Assembly (NCBI RefSeq): GCF_028502605.1
Contig: NW_026611594.1
Span: forward strand, 79,501-143,500
DNA from: Trichoderma breve
Taxonomy: Eukaryota; Ascomycota; Sordariomycetes; Hypocreales; Hypocreaceae
Direction of reading: 5' to 3'
Length of the DNA stretch: 64,000 nt
Positions 45,983-57,234 of the stretch are shown here, piece by piece. Under the pieces are notes generated by a model. The model was not told the origin of the DNA. It made no database searches and saw only the letters and a program-made list of their open reading frames with translations. The translations under genes were made by a program, and so were the position numbers. Each line of letters starts with the position of its first letter. Positions within the stretch are counted from its first letter, which is position 1.

Positions 45983-47438
45983 TGTGTAAATTAATTTGAA
46001 GAGAAGTTTGATAAAGAAAAATCTGATGGAACTTGCAGAGAGATCAACTGCAGTTCCAGGTGTCCAATATTTGAACAGGATATATCCGGGGAAAGATCCT
46101 GCTCACCTGCCCCGGAATCTCGTCCGGGGTAATCTGGGGAACCTATTGACTGTTAGTTTGTTTAGCTCCGGATGAGAGGAAAGATATCCTATGTTTCTTC
46201 TTCGCGAGCTGAGATGAGAGTTCGGAGCTGTTTCTGTGGAGGCAATATTTACTGATGCCCCCTGTGTCCCGGGAAACATCGGTGTATGAGTAGGCTGTGG
46301 TAATGACCCACCTGGAGAATCTTGACCCGATTTAATGAGATCAAGGAGTAAACTTATGGACTATTAGGACCTAAGAATATTACAACGCGTGTATGGAGGT
46401 TTATGCTGTTCAACTACCAGCTCTTCAGGCTTGCTGTTGTCTTTTGTATGATCCGTAATAGAACACGAGGTTGCTTCGAATTTTATTCTTTTGAGGCAGT
46501 GGATATTACTAGGCAACTCTCTTTGTTTAAACTTTTCTCACCCGTAGATCTACAGTGATGACACCTGTACTTGTGCAATGACAGATGCTGTCATACAAAA
46601 TGAATGGACTCTCCATCAAGCCACAGCAGCACATTGCTTACATGTGGTCCGTAATATGGGCCCACTCATTTATGAGCATTACGCCCTTTGCAAGTCAGAA
46701 GAGGCAAAAAAGAAGCATTGAATGAATTATCTGTACGACGTTGTCGCAAGGGCTTGCTCTGTGAATGGTCACGATGATCCGTATCTAAGACCAGGGTCTC
46801 ACTTAAACCGGTGTTATCCTTTGGAGCTATCTTGCTTGCCCAGCTGTCAATCATTTAAGCTATGGGCTACGATGGGGATTTGATTTAGAGCTCCGAGAGC
46901 GGACATACGGAGTAATACGCATGAACCATTCAGATAACACCGATTGTAAACAACTGGAGAGCTTCGTTGTGGCCGGTGGCATCTCCGGAACGTAGCCGGG
47001 CAAGTGGGTCCCGGGGCCGAAGGATCTAGCCCAGCCGTCGTGGGAAATTGTACGTAATGGAAACTCGAGGCTGGGATTGCGATTAGCGCGGTCTGTCAAC
47101 CTGTCAGTTGCAAAGGCGTTCAATTACCAGATGGACAACGGCATATCGGTAGTTGATTGGGGGTTTTATCTTGATAGGGGTTATCGAATGTGATGCGTGT
47201 TGATACAAAAGCTTTTCTTTTAATTTATTATGATTAGTTAAAGGGATTGGGCAGCATGAACAAATAGCAAGGTCCACATACCACCGAAGTTGGTGATGTT
47301 ACATTCGGCAGTCGCGGTGTTGCACATTATCAGTTGAACTCGTGATATCTTCTTGCGATTATTAATATTTTCATATATATAGTTAAATCACTAACTGTTA
47401 ACAAAGTCTTGTCAAATCACTATCACTTCAAACCCCGT
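45983..47438. other. AAAP promoter and gene-poor stretch
   Basis: About 1.45 kb. It contains the CreA-type cluster at 46086-46129, the palindrome GGATATATCC at 46078-46087 and CCCGGG at 46268. No gene recognised; short open frames have no content. Confidence 0.55.
46086..46129. promoter_or_regulatory. Cluster of three CreA/Cre1-type sites (CCGGGG)
   Basis: CCGGGG at 46086-46091, CCCCGG (inverted) at 46110-46115 and CCGGGG at 46124-46129 all fit SYGGRG. They lie 104-147 bases upstream of the amino-acid transporter ATG. Closely spaced inverted CreA sites are known to mediate carbon catabolite repression in ascomycetes; use here is inferred. Confidence 0.5.
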
Positions 47439-48901
47439 TCACGCAGTCGACGCATCTTTAACTTGCTCTGAGACTTCTCCTTCTTGCTGCACCTTCTTAA
47501 CAACCCGATTCTTTGTAGATATATCTCCTGCTCCCTTTGTTTCCCGACCCTTTTTCGATCCCGACGCTCCAGTAAGTGCATGCAGCTTCACTCTTTGCTC
47601 TCGTGCCTGCTGCAATTTGTTTTTCCTGAGCAGGGTCATATCGGACTCAAAGCATCGCCAGCTTGGGTGATTTGGTTTGACACCTTCTAATGGGGCAAGA
47701 TCATCGCGATGCTTCTCACTCCAGGCGAGCCAGGGCGTTAGATGATCTAGTACATAGGGGCGGTGATATTTAGCGGCGTAATCATGGATTTGATCCACAA
47801 TACATAAAAGATTCAATGCATTAGTAAAGGATGAAACGTCCCCAGTCCACAGTAATTCGATATTCTATGAGGCACTCAAATCAGACATTTGAATGATGCA
47901 TTAGGTGATGAAGCATTTGTAACTTACACATGTCTTCGAAGAGCTCCATGCCACATAAACCGCCCATTGGGATCCATACGACACGAACGCAAACATTTGA
48001 CAGTGAGAAGAGTTTGCGGATTGGTACTTGGCAACATTATCAGGATTTCTTGCGAGATCGTCTAGCATGGACAAATATATTTGACATGCATGCTGAATTT
48101 GTTGCTTGGCATTTCGATAGTCTGCTTCCCGTTTCTTTGCTTCATAAACAGCAAACGGAAACACAATATTAGCGTTTCCCCATGAGCCATCAACAACAAG
48201 GCTGCAATTTAGGTTATTCGTCATGGATTTGAGGCGATCTTGGGAGAGCCGGTCATCCAGTTCCTTGTTGATGTAGCCTGCTTGGTAGCCGGGGGCCATA
48301 GGCTGGCGATTGAGATGAAGAGTTTTGGGGCCATATGTGGCGAGACCGAACGTGGCATCTGGAGTTCGTGTTTTGACAATCTTTTTCCCATCGACGTCTT
48401 CTTCAACAAACTTATATGCCTTCTTATCCCTAACTCATAACGAAATCTTGAAGTTAGTGATAGGAACAAAGAAACTCGCTTAACTACATCTAAAATCGGA
48501 CATATACTAACATTTTGAGCCACTCGTCCTCGCGAATTAAGCCGAAAACATATTGCCACGCGGAAACCTCCCAGGAGAATTCCGAAAACTCCTGCCCCTT
48601 CATGGTCTGCACACTTCTGCATAGTTTGGAAGCTCTTTGGTTAATGATATCTATTTGTCGAGAACTCAAAGTCTTTTGGTACTGCGAAGTGCGAACGACG
48701 GGATAGAATCGCAAACATAGCTTGGCTTTTGTGGTGAGTGAATCGCGCTCCCTCAGGTTGGAAAATAATTGTGGAACCAATGGCATGGCGCGCTTCCTTG
48801 GCAATCTGAAAAGAAACCTAGCTTAGTTTTGAATCTACTCTTATGGAACATACATCGACTTACGCCATCCTGCCTAGCAAGGCAGGCACAGAGAAAGACA
48901 T
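47439..48901 (-). CDS. PD-(D/E)XK nuclease-like fungal protein, copy A
   Basis: Four exons, 48901-48864, 48805-48512, 48429-47928 and 47864-47439, join to 419 residues with introns of 58, 82 and 63 bases. The protein has the pattern D191-x15-E207-A-K209 in VVDGSWGNANIVFPFAVYEAKK, which fits the D...ExK catalytic core of the restriction-endonuclease-like fold; IVFPFAVYEAK is the strand carrying ExK. Large families of such fungal proteins exist with unknown targets. The C-terminal tail (about 345-419) is basic and charged. A tandem paralogue (copy B) lies 700 bases away on the same strand with the same exon phases, so this is a recent-to-moderate local duplication. Nuclease activity is inference. 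Confidence 0.75.
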
Positions 48902-49597
48902 TGTGCTATGATGTTCCGTCTTGATTCAATGTATCTATCCGTATTAGGTAAGGAGATATCAGTGCGCTTTTAGCCTGTGGATTGAGCGCATTATGTACAT
49001 TTGCAAGAGGCCTCTGAGGTAAAGCGTTTGTAATCACAGAGGCTGGACATATCCATGTCGGGAGAAAAGCAAGGCTCGGAACCTTATGTTAAGCGCCCGC
49101 CAAGAAAGGATCAGCCATAGAGTGGAATGAATCTTTGAAGAAATACTGGTCACTTCTCTCTTGAGCCCCTCAGTCGGCCATCAACACGGCCTTGGGGCTT
49201 TGGTGCGGCTGGAAATATGAGACAAGTGCATATAAATCTGCCTGCCAACGGCCGCTCAGCCGGTTAAATGTAACTCTGCGTTGGCCGAAAATACGACCAG
49301 CTTGTCGTTTCATGAGCCTCAGCACAGCCGCCTCCGTTTCCTAGTGCGGTCTTACGTTTTGCACAACGACCAACACAGGCTGCTTTTGCATCGTTGCGTG
49401 CATATTGGGCTGCCACAAACTTCAAAGACCTCAAGTTGATAATGAAGTGAAAGCCCGAGTTGAAGACTGGAAATCTATAGATGTTTTCAGAATCACTTCA
49501 AGCTTTTTGTCTTTTGGACGATGGTTCAATGTATATTAGTCCCGACTCCCGAAGCCAAAATATCCACGTCTCTAAAGTTGGCATTCCAAAATTGGCT
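48902..49597. other. Spacer between nuclease-like paralogues
   Basis: About 700 bases: promoter of copy A and the 3' flank of copy B. No gene recognised. Confidence 0.55.
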
Positions 49598-50970
49598 TCA
49601 ATCAGAGTCTGATGATACCGATATAGGCCTAGAAAGCATAGTGATAACTTCCTCACTTACTTCTTTCCTTTCTTTCCTTTGCTCAAGTAATTCCCAGTTC
49701 CAAGCTTTTCCTTTACCCTTTCTCGGAACACGCTTGGAAGGCTTGGGTTTTTCAATGCGTCCTTCCCGCGTTTTCCGTGCCTCCCGTGCCTCCCGTCCTT
49801 TCTCTTGCTTAAACGTTCTTGACTCTCTTTCGAGCACGAGCCACGGTGGGTTCATATCGGGGTGGGTGTCCCAGAGCCCGCGGTCCACAGGAAACTGCCT
49901 ATCCCGAGCATACCACGCTTCTAAATGTTTCAGCACAAATGGATAATCCTGCTTAATAGCAAAATCGTGGATCTGATCCACGATATATATTAGTTGCAGT
50001 GCTTCTGAATACTTCCGAATGTCCCCTTTCCATATCGTTTGCATCATCTGCCCAAACCAGTCCTCGATCAGTACGTCGTTTATACTCATAGCATAGTAAC
50101 TAGCGCTACTTACACATTCCTCCAAGGAACTCCAGGCTACATGTACCTCCCAAAAGCTTGCTGACGATGTAAATGCAAAAATTTGAAACTCAGAGCTCTC
50201 TTTTGTCTGATACTCGGTGACGTTGTTTGGGTCGCGAGCTAGATCATCTAGCATCGCCAGATATGCCTGACAAGCATGTTGTACCTGCTTTTCAGCTGAA
50301 CCGTCGTAACGATGGCGTCCGCTTTTAGCCTCATAAGCTGCAAATGGAAAAATGAGCCCTGCTTCTCCCCACACTCCATCCACAACAAGGTTACACCTAG
50401 GATTTCGCGTCATATAATAGAGACGATTGTGGCATAACAGTGGTTCTGGCTCTGTCTTAGCGTTACTCTTATACGCAGGAAATCCATTCTTGTTGCAATA
50501 GTCATAGAAAGTTTTAATACCAAACGTTGCGTCTGGAATCCGTGTTAAGATCGATAGTTTGCCATTACTGTCTGGTTCCACAAATCTATACGGTCTTTTG
50601 TCGCTATGGTGAACTATGTGTTAGTACAGTGGCGTGTAATAAGTAAGGGATAACTTACACTCTAAACTTTTCATCAGTGTGAATCAAGTTGAAAATGTCG
50701 TGCCAGGCACATATTTCCCAGTAAAATTTGGAAGCACGGTAATACTCAGCACCAACCGCTCTCCAAACCAGGTTTTCAGCTCTATCATGGAAGTTTTTTT
50801 TCTTGATCTTTACTCAGAGTTTCTTTGTACTTTAAGACATTAACATCGGGAGTAAACACATTCCAAGATTTGGCATCTGTCTTTCGGCACTCTTTGAAGG
50901 GGTTGGGAAATAGTGGCATTGCTCGCTGCCTCGGTTTCCTGACAAAATCTTCGCGCTCTGAAACATCCAT
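49598..50970 (-). pseudogene. PD-(D/E)XK nuclease-like protein, copy B, with one-base frameshift
   Basis: Paralogue of copy A. Inferred exons are 50970-50659, 50603-50114 and 50047-49598, total 1252 bases, one more than a multiple of three. The extra base is in a run of eight A (T at 50794-50801 on the plus strand): before it the frame reads ...KETLSKDQEKK, after it the homologous sequence FHDRAENLVW continues in another frame. Without the extra base it would be 416 residues. The D179-x15-E195-A-K197 motif and all downstream sequence are well kept. The last intron (50113-50048, 66 bases) has no stop and keeps frame, so it is recognised only by comparison with copy A, where the matching GTAAGT intron holds stops. 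Homopolymer sequencing error is a real alternative to a broken gene. Confidence 0.65.
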
Positions 50971-51830
50971 GGCTGCAGTTTCGTTTGCAACGAGTGCAGG
51001 GTCCAAATCGATTGACAAAGAGATGGATTAACGAGAAATTATGGCAAATATTTGGGGTTTCTTCTGAACATATATGCATGGATAACTGGGCGACGATGCA
51101 TCCAACCTGAAACGCATGTGGCCGCAGTGAAAGAGGCCCAACTGCGGTGGACAAAACTGCACCAATTGAAATGCACGATCAAGCGCCCGAAAATCTGGCG
51201 AGAAAAAAACGGTAGAGAAACAAAAGTTCAAACCAGTAGAAACAACCGCCTTTGTGGCTATACGCAAGATCATAAAACCTCCCACAGGTAATTTATCTGC
51301 TCAGCCGTTTTAGAGTGGGGGCCCTCTTCAGAGCTTAAGGCTGTATACAGATAGTAAAACATGTCACTCAGGCCAGAAATGTGGGCGTACCATGTTTTCT
51401 GAGAAACGCAGGTAGGATATTGTAATTTAGATACTATTTACTCATAAGAGCACGATCAATGATTGGTTCGTATTATTTTTAGGGAGAGTTATTGTGAACG
51501 TTGCACCTAGTTCCGTGAAGCTACCGTTCGTGGTGTGAGAGAGCTTGAATGCCATCGTTTAGACATCATTTTTCGCATTTTATTTACAATGGTAGTCCCA
51601 TAGTCAGGTAACTCAAAGAAGAATTCGGAAGCACTATGACTTCGTTTAAGACCAGCAGCAATGCCGATTTGGAATCTTGCGATTCAGGTGGCGCCCGGCT
51701 CAGCGGAATATATTAGCTAGGAAGCGGTTAGTAAGCAGTGATTAATTCGTTCAACATTAAACTCAATACGAATTGAAGCCTCAACACGATCTCGTTCTTG
51801 CAATGATAATGACAATTATTCAGTAATAAA
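50971..51830. other. Intergenic, divergent promoter region
   Basis: About 860 bases between copy B and the regulator-like gene on the other strand. No recognisable gene; an in-frame stop upstream supports the ATG at 50970. Confidence 0.5.
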
Positions 51831-53410
51831 ATGCCTACTCGGAAACCAAGAAAAGACTCGAATAAATCTCCTGCCAAAGAATTCGAATTCATTGTCTTGT
51901 CTGGGGATGAAACGGGAAGAGACAGAGAGACACAGAGGCGAGTTCGCAGCGTCGCTCAGGCCAACTATCGACGTCAACATCCATATAAGCGACGCCAAAC
52001 AACCGTGGACCTTGACGTTACGCCTTTGCTTGATGGAACAATTCACAGTTCAAATGCTGGGCCCAGTCAAGTCCTTCCAAGATCGATGTCAATACTAGAC
52101 GCGAGTCGGTCCGATCCATTTCAGTCGTTCGGATTCGGAGACAATCGTCGAGCACACCGTCTCTGGGATCACAGTTTGTCACTCACATAATGGTCGGGCA
52201 AAACTCCTCTGACAGTTCTTCATAGTGTATGATGGAACATGTCCCAAATTCAACACGCTAGTTCAAATCGGCTTCGTCGATCTAGCTCGAGAGACAATAG
52301 CGCTTTCGCAAATGCTCTCTGCATCCGCGTGGCATCTCGTTCATTGGTTGGGATGCGAGAGCGACTCCGGCGAAGACGCCCAGTATTCTATGATCTCAAC
52401 GCAAAATCTTCAGCAGAGGTTAAACAGCGTGGCAACTGGTGCTAGTGACGAGGTTGTTATCGCCGTTCTGACATCCGCGGCATATGCGGTAGGTTTCAAG
52501 ACATTCTGGTCGTTCAAAAAATAAGTGCTCTGACAATTACAGAATTTGATCAAAGAGCCTGGAATGTTTCAAGTCCATATGGACGGGCTTTCGCGTATCC
52601 TTCATCTCAAAGGCGGCGAGGGTTCATTACACTCACCTCCTCTCCGGCTTGCTCTGTTTTGGTAAGTCTATAAATACCAGAATAAAAGACCTGACCAACA
52701 TTTTGAACAGGATCGAAATTAATGGGCGGTTTCGGCAAGATGCAGCGGCTCAATTTCCTCCGCCCAATGATATCCTTTCCGGCCAGAGCAAACTGAACTT
52801 GGCATTATTCGATGCAGCACAACTCTCATCCGGCTGCGTTATTCCCACTGTGGAAAGATGTGAGATAGCGAATTACCTTTGTCAGCAGTTAAGGCACCTC
52901 AATGACATAATTGCGTCGGAAACTTTGACGCGGGACCTATGGATCGATCCCTTGTTTCATGTTTTTCACATATCACCAGTGCTACATCACTTCCTCTCCC
53001 TTCCTCGGTCATCAATACATGATGAAATTCATGCTCGTCAAAGGGAGTGCTTCCGCCTTGCCGGAATTTTGTACCTTGGCAGTCTTCGCTCTAAATTTGA
53101 CTTTGAGCCTGGTGCAGGCATGCTCTATGGAACAAAACTGCAGTTGGTACTTGGTTCAGAAGGGATGCTTCCCAAGTGGGACACATCTAATATCTTCCTC
53201 ATTTGGATACTCACTGTTGCAGCTTGCTCGCCGATTCTCTTTGACGATTTGAGAATGCAATTTGCGGCATTGTTGTCAGAAAGCGTCCGATCCATAGGCT
53301 ATGAAACTCCTCAGGACTATTTGGCTGCGATAAATGGATTTATTTGGTGTGAGGCAGCTTTTGGTATGCCTTTACATTCTTTGTCAATACAGATATATGG
53401 AGAAATATAA
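51831..53410 (+). CDS. Fungal-specific transcription-factor-domain protein without zinc cluster
   Basis: Four exons give about 474 residues: 51831 to about 52173, 52226-52488, 52543-52661 and 52711-53410. Introns 2 and 3 (54 and 49 bases) are well defined. The first donor is uncertain: GTTTGT after 52173 is preferred, but two other phase-1 GT sites lie within 28 bases upstream. The N-terminal section (KEFEFIVLSG..., then RETQRRVRSVAQANYRRQHP) matches the widespread fungal regulators that lack a Zn2Cys6 cluster but keep the Fungal_trans_2-like helical region, seen here from residue 115 on. No Cys cluster is present. It could be a regulator that lost its DNA-binding domain or a cofactor of one. 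Confidence 0.72.
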
Positions 53411-54099
53411 TCGCAAACGCGGCTATTGACTAACAAATGAATGTGTAACAATCTTCTTGACATCATATGCCAAAGTGCAGTAATGAAACTATCTCTATTC
53501 AGAATGGAATCAACGAAGGGATCATATTACAATGATCCGTAGGTCTCAAAGCGTAGAATCCCGTCACATAATAGCGATGTAAAACATGTAGCTTGTTTAA
53601 TATCTGCAGCATGACGACTCAAACACAAAAGCACTAGACAACAGCCACCAGTAGTAAATGATCGGGCGTATATTTAGTTTAGCACACGGGTGGCATGTCT
53701 CCACCAGGATCAAGTGGGCGAGCTGAGCAGACTTAATGCAAAGACAGGGATGAGGTGTGGCCTATTTCGTCCTAGTTTGCCAACCTAGATGGAATCTATC
53801 TGACATCTGTACGCCTCGAGTTTGCGACTTCATATCTAATAGGAAGACTTTTGTAAGCGATGTATTAACAACACTAGAAGCTTGATTATAAACACCAATT
53901 ATAAATGACCAGATTATATCATGACGTTTGTTTCACAACGTCACATCCTACTACGAAGGAACATGAACTCCATACCTCAAAACTATATAAGATTCATTGA
54001 AGACATTGTTACTGAATAAACATCCGACATCAAAAACATCATCAGAACGACATCAGTAACTCATTTATAAGACACCATTACTTTATAACCACAGCAAAA
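53411..54099. other. Intergenic with SDR promoter
   Basis: About 690 AT-rich bases. It carries the TATA element at 53984-53990. No gene seen. Confidence 0.6.
53984..53990 (+). promoter_or_regulatory. TATA box (TATATAA) of the SDR gene
   Basis: Lies 110 bases upstream of the ATG at 54100 in an otherwise AT-rich leader; spacing and sequence fit a fungal TATA box. Confidence 0.5.
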
Positions 54100-55286
54100 A
54101 TGGTTTCCACAGTTCTAGTCACCGGAGGCTCTGGCTTTGCCGCAGCACACGTCATTCGAGCCTTTCTCAACAAGGGTTATAACGTGAAAGCCACAGTTCG
54201 ATCAGAAACCCGAGGAGAAGAAGTCCTTGAGAGCCACGCAGAGCACAGTGCAAAGCTTTCTTACGTGATTGTGCCTGATATTGCAGAAAAGGGAGCCTTT
54301 AATGATGCTCTGCAGGGAGTAGACGGGGTATGTTCATTGCTAACCGTGCTGACCAAAATGTGATGCTCAACTATTTCAGGTTATTCACGTTGCATCCCCT
54401 ATGCAGCTGGGCACAACTGATTTCGAAACTCAGCTGTTCAGGCCCGCTGTAGACGGCACGGTCAACCTTCTGGAAACCATTCAAAACAGCGACGCAAATA
54501 TCAGCCGCGTGGTCATTACATCGTCAATTTCTTCCATCTTGGATCCTCTTCAAGGCCAAAGACCCGGATACGTGTACACAGAGAAAGACTTTAGCCCTGT
54601 GACCAAGGAGGCAGCCATTGAAAGCGGAAATGCCATTCTCGCCTATTTAACTTCCAAGAGCGTTTCAGAAAATGCTGCCTTTGACTACGTTGAGAAGCAC
54701 AAGGTACGCCTAGTGCGACAATGGAACATACCAGGCAATGCTTTGTACTAACACATCTCAACCAGCCCAAATTCACAATCTCGGCACTGTGCCCTCCGTT
54801 CATCTATGGCCCTCTCATTCACCATGTAGGAAGCACCAAAGAGCTGAATACCTCCTCCAACGACATCTACCGCCTCTTTAACGGATCAGAACAAGAAGTT
54901 CCACCCACAGCGTTCTTCTCTTATGTCGATGTCCGCGATCGTAAGTATTCAATTTAAGGATAGAGTTGCCAGAACCTGCCGCTAACTTTTCTTCTCAACA
55001 AGTCGCCGAAGCACACGTTCAAGCGTTCGAGAAGCCAGCGGCCGCAAACCAGCGCTACCTTATTGCTGCTTCTGCTTACAGCTATCAGCAGATTTGCGAT
55101 ATTATTCGTGCCAAGTTCCCTGAACTCAGAGAAACCACTCCCAAGGGAGAGACTGGAGCACCTATTCCGCCTTCTTATCTTGTAGACACTACAAAGGCCA
55201 ACACAGATCTCGGTGTCAAGTACCGAACTTTGGAGGACACCATTGTGGATGCTGTCAACAGTCTTCGAAAGATCGAGAAGGCTTAA
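54100..55286 (+). CDS. Extended SDR: NADPH-dependent reductase (Gre2/DFR-like)
   Basis: Cytosolic oxidoreductase of the extended short-chain dehydrogenase family, like methylglyoxal/ketone reductase Gre2 and plant dihydroflavonol reductases; reduces aldehydes or ketones with NADPH. Four exons, 54100-54327, 54380-54703, 54766-54940 and 55003-55286, join to 336 residues (introns 52, 62 and 62 bases). The cofactor motif VTGGSGFAAAHVI at 7-19 replaces the usual last Gly of TGxxGxxG by Ala, common in this group. VVITSSISSIL holds the active-site Ser, and AYLTSK gives YxxxK. The C-terminal VDVRDLAEAHVQAFEKP is family-typical and supports the last splice. Natural substrate unknown. Confidence 0.92.
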
Positions 55287-55480
55287 ACTCATGGGACCTT
55301 TACAGTATTATCTGGAACAGCATTAGTGTATCTAATCAAAGCTAGCTCTAGTATACAATGGAGAAATTGAAGAACATGCACAGGAACTGATGACGAATAT
55401 TTATTTAAAAATTGCTTCGTATACATTATCTAAATGTCCGGATTTTGGATACCCATCGAATGCCCCGGAACGTTAACTCA

Positions 55481-55987
55481 TTAATTGCCCACCTGGTAAG
55501 TTGTGTACACAACACTCTCAATGCCCGCGTTACCAACGACAAACTTAACACGCGCAAGAAGGACAGCAAAATTTAGCCACCTATACTTTGGACTCGCCGT
55601 GTTGAACTTCAGAACTTCAAAACCGTAAGGCTCAGTGACTCCCGAGTTGTTGTCCCCGGCATCTTCGCCAGCTCTGCCGTCCAAGGCCAGCATAGTTGCT
55701 CGGTCGAGATAGTCGTATCCCGACACGGTGATGCGCATAATTTGGTCGTCCGAGTCTTTGGCAATTAGTCGCATATCCACCTCTGCGACGTTGTCATCGA
55801 CATATCGCGTGAGGTAGTCTCCTCCTCCAGAGAGAACGTCAGCGATGTGTTGACCATCTGCTGCTGTGATAGTGCCGTCCGAGATCTCGAACCAATTGGC
55901 CTTTCCTCTTGGCGTTTCACCAGTGTTGACCGGCTCCTTCGGAGTGATGGCCATAGTGAAGACGTGGTTAAGAGTAGGAAGCGACAT
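55481..55987 (-). CDS. DUF3237 protein
   Basis: Intronless gene of 168 residues, predicted cytosolic and without a signal peptide. The start LPTLNHVFTMAITPKEPVNTGETPRGKANWFEI, then GDYLTRYVDDNVAEVDMRLIAKDSDD and the C-terminal WLNFAVLLARVKFV fit the DUF3237 beta-barrel family (also UPF0311), found in bacteria and fungi near oxidoreductases and tailoring enzymes; no established activity. It lies tail-to-tail with the SDR reductase, about 190 bases apart. Confidence 0.85.
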   Translation of the reverse strand: MSLPTLNHVFTMAITPKEPVNTGETPRGKANWFEISDGTITAADGQHIADVLSGGGDYLTRYVDDNVAEVDMRLIAKDSDDQIMRITVSGYDYLDRATMLALDGRAGEDAGDNNSGVTEPYGFEVLKFNTASPKYRWLNFAVLLARVKFVVGNAGIESVVYTTYQVGN

Positions 55988-57234
55988 ATTGAGAGCCTAT
56001 AGGCGTTAGCATGTGTATCAAAGTAGGAGGGTATGAAGGGACAAACAGTCGTTTCTTCGTGTCTTTGGTAAATTTTTTTGAGATTGGCTTGATGTGTAGG
56101 AAGTTGGGTTACGAATGGCGTTCGAAGTCTCTCTCTTTATATCACGAGGCTGGGGAAGAAGCTGACGATGAGGCTTATTATCATTGTCTCATGCCTAATT
56201 GGATGAGTGATTCTATTACTACAGCATACATGATGAACAATTTGCCCGTCTAGTCACATGCATGGGGGCTATCACATTCACTCTGGCAGCGTGTGAAACA
56301 TTATCCTACGTCAGTATCCAATTTTGCGCCGAATGCCAGCCTATTTATTTACCTCATCAATGAAACATGTTGGCTGCAAAGTATGAGACATGCGTATTTG
56401 CAATTTCAACCTTGCATATATTGGTGTAGCGTGGCGCCTTACTGTTGCTCAACTCTCACCGATATAACATTGCAATGTCTCTTTACATATGCAAGGGGGC
56501 CAAAAATCCACCACAAGTCGGGCGATTGGCTGAAAACAGCTTGGATGCCCGCTGTGGCTTGAGTGTTGGCTGCACGCACAAATCACATTGATGCGAGAAC
56601 AAGGATCAGGTGTGTCCTGATTCGTGCGGTCGCAGGGCTTAGTCTATCGTACTGCCTCGCAGCCCCGGAAATTGTGCGAGAAGCGGATCGTCTAATCTCG
56701 TGAGCTCACTTGCTATTAAAAAGTGATTATGAGGAGCTTTTGGTTGTGAGAATCTAGGCGGTTCAAGGCATAAAAGTAGTGGTAGTCGAGCAGCCTTGAG
56801 CTCATCGTGCAGCTCGTTAACATCCCATGCCAGGAAGTTGAAATCCGTAGGTAGCTGGTATGGTCGGGAGACACGATCAATTAAGTAAACATCTCAAAAC
56901 CTACAAATTATAAGCTTGAATATTAACTGTCTCAGACACCTCATAAAAATAAGATTGGAAGGTCTCCAAGGTACGTAAATTGGCATTGGGCGCGGGCAAA
57001 ATTAAGCTTGTATTCAGTTTTAATGCTTTGGTTAACAACATGCTATTTAAAGGCATCTGAATGAGTGTGATGAAGTAAAATTGTATGCACAGTCGTTCTT
57101 TCAGAGAGCGATGCGGTCTGCTGCTGCATTCTAGTGTAAAGTTACCACTTGGTCCTTCAGTCCTTTAGTCTTCCAGGCATGGATGTTTTGAGGTCAGCCT
57201 CATAAGAGCACGGCTGAGTTGCAACAAATTCCCA
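55988..57234. other. Intergenic, DUF3237 promoter and gene-poor stretch
   Basis: About 1.25 kb. It contains the TATA element at 56136-56141. Open frames at 56011-56253 and 56293-56562 overlap promoter sequence and show no recognisable content. Confidence 0.55.
56136..56141 (-). promoter_or_regulatory. TATA box of DUF3237 gene
   Basis: Minus strand reads TATAAAGAGAG about 150 bases upstream of the ATG at 55987. Confidence 0.4.

Noticed and set aside
56011..56253. 80-codon plus-strand open frame
   Set aside because: Lies in the DUF3237 promoter, overlapping its TATA element; no content recognised.
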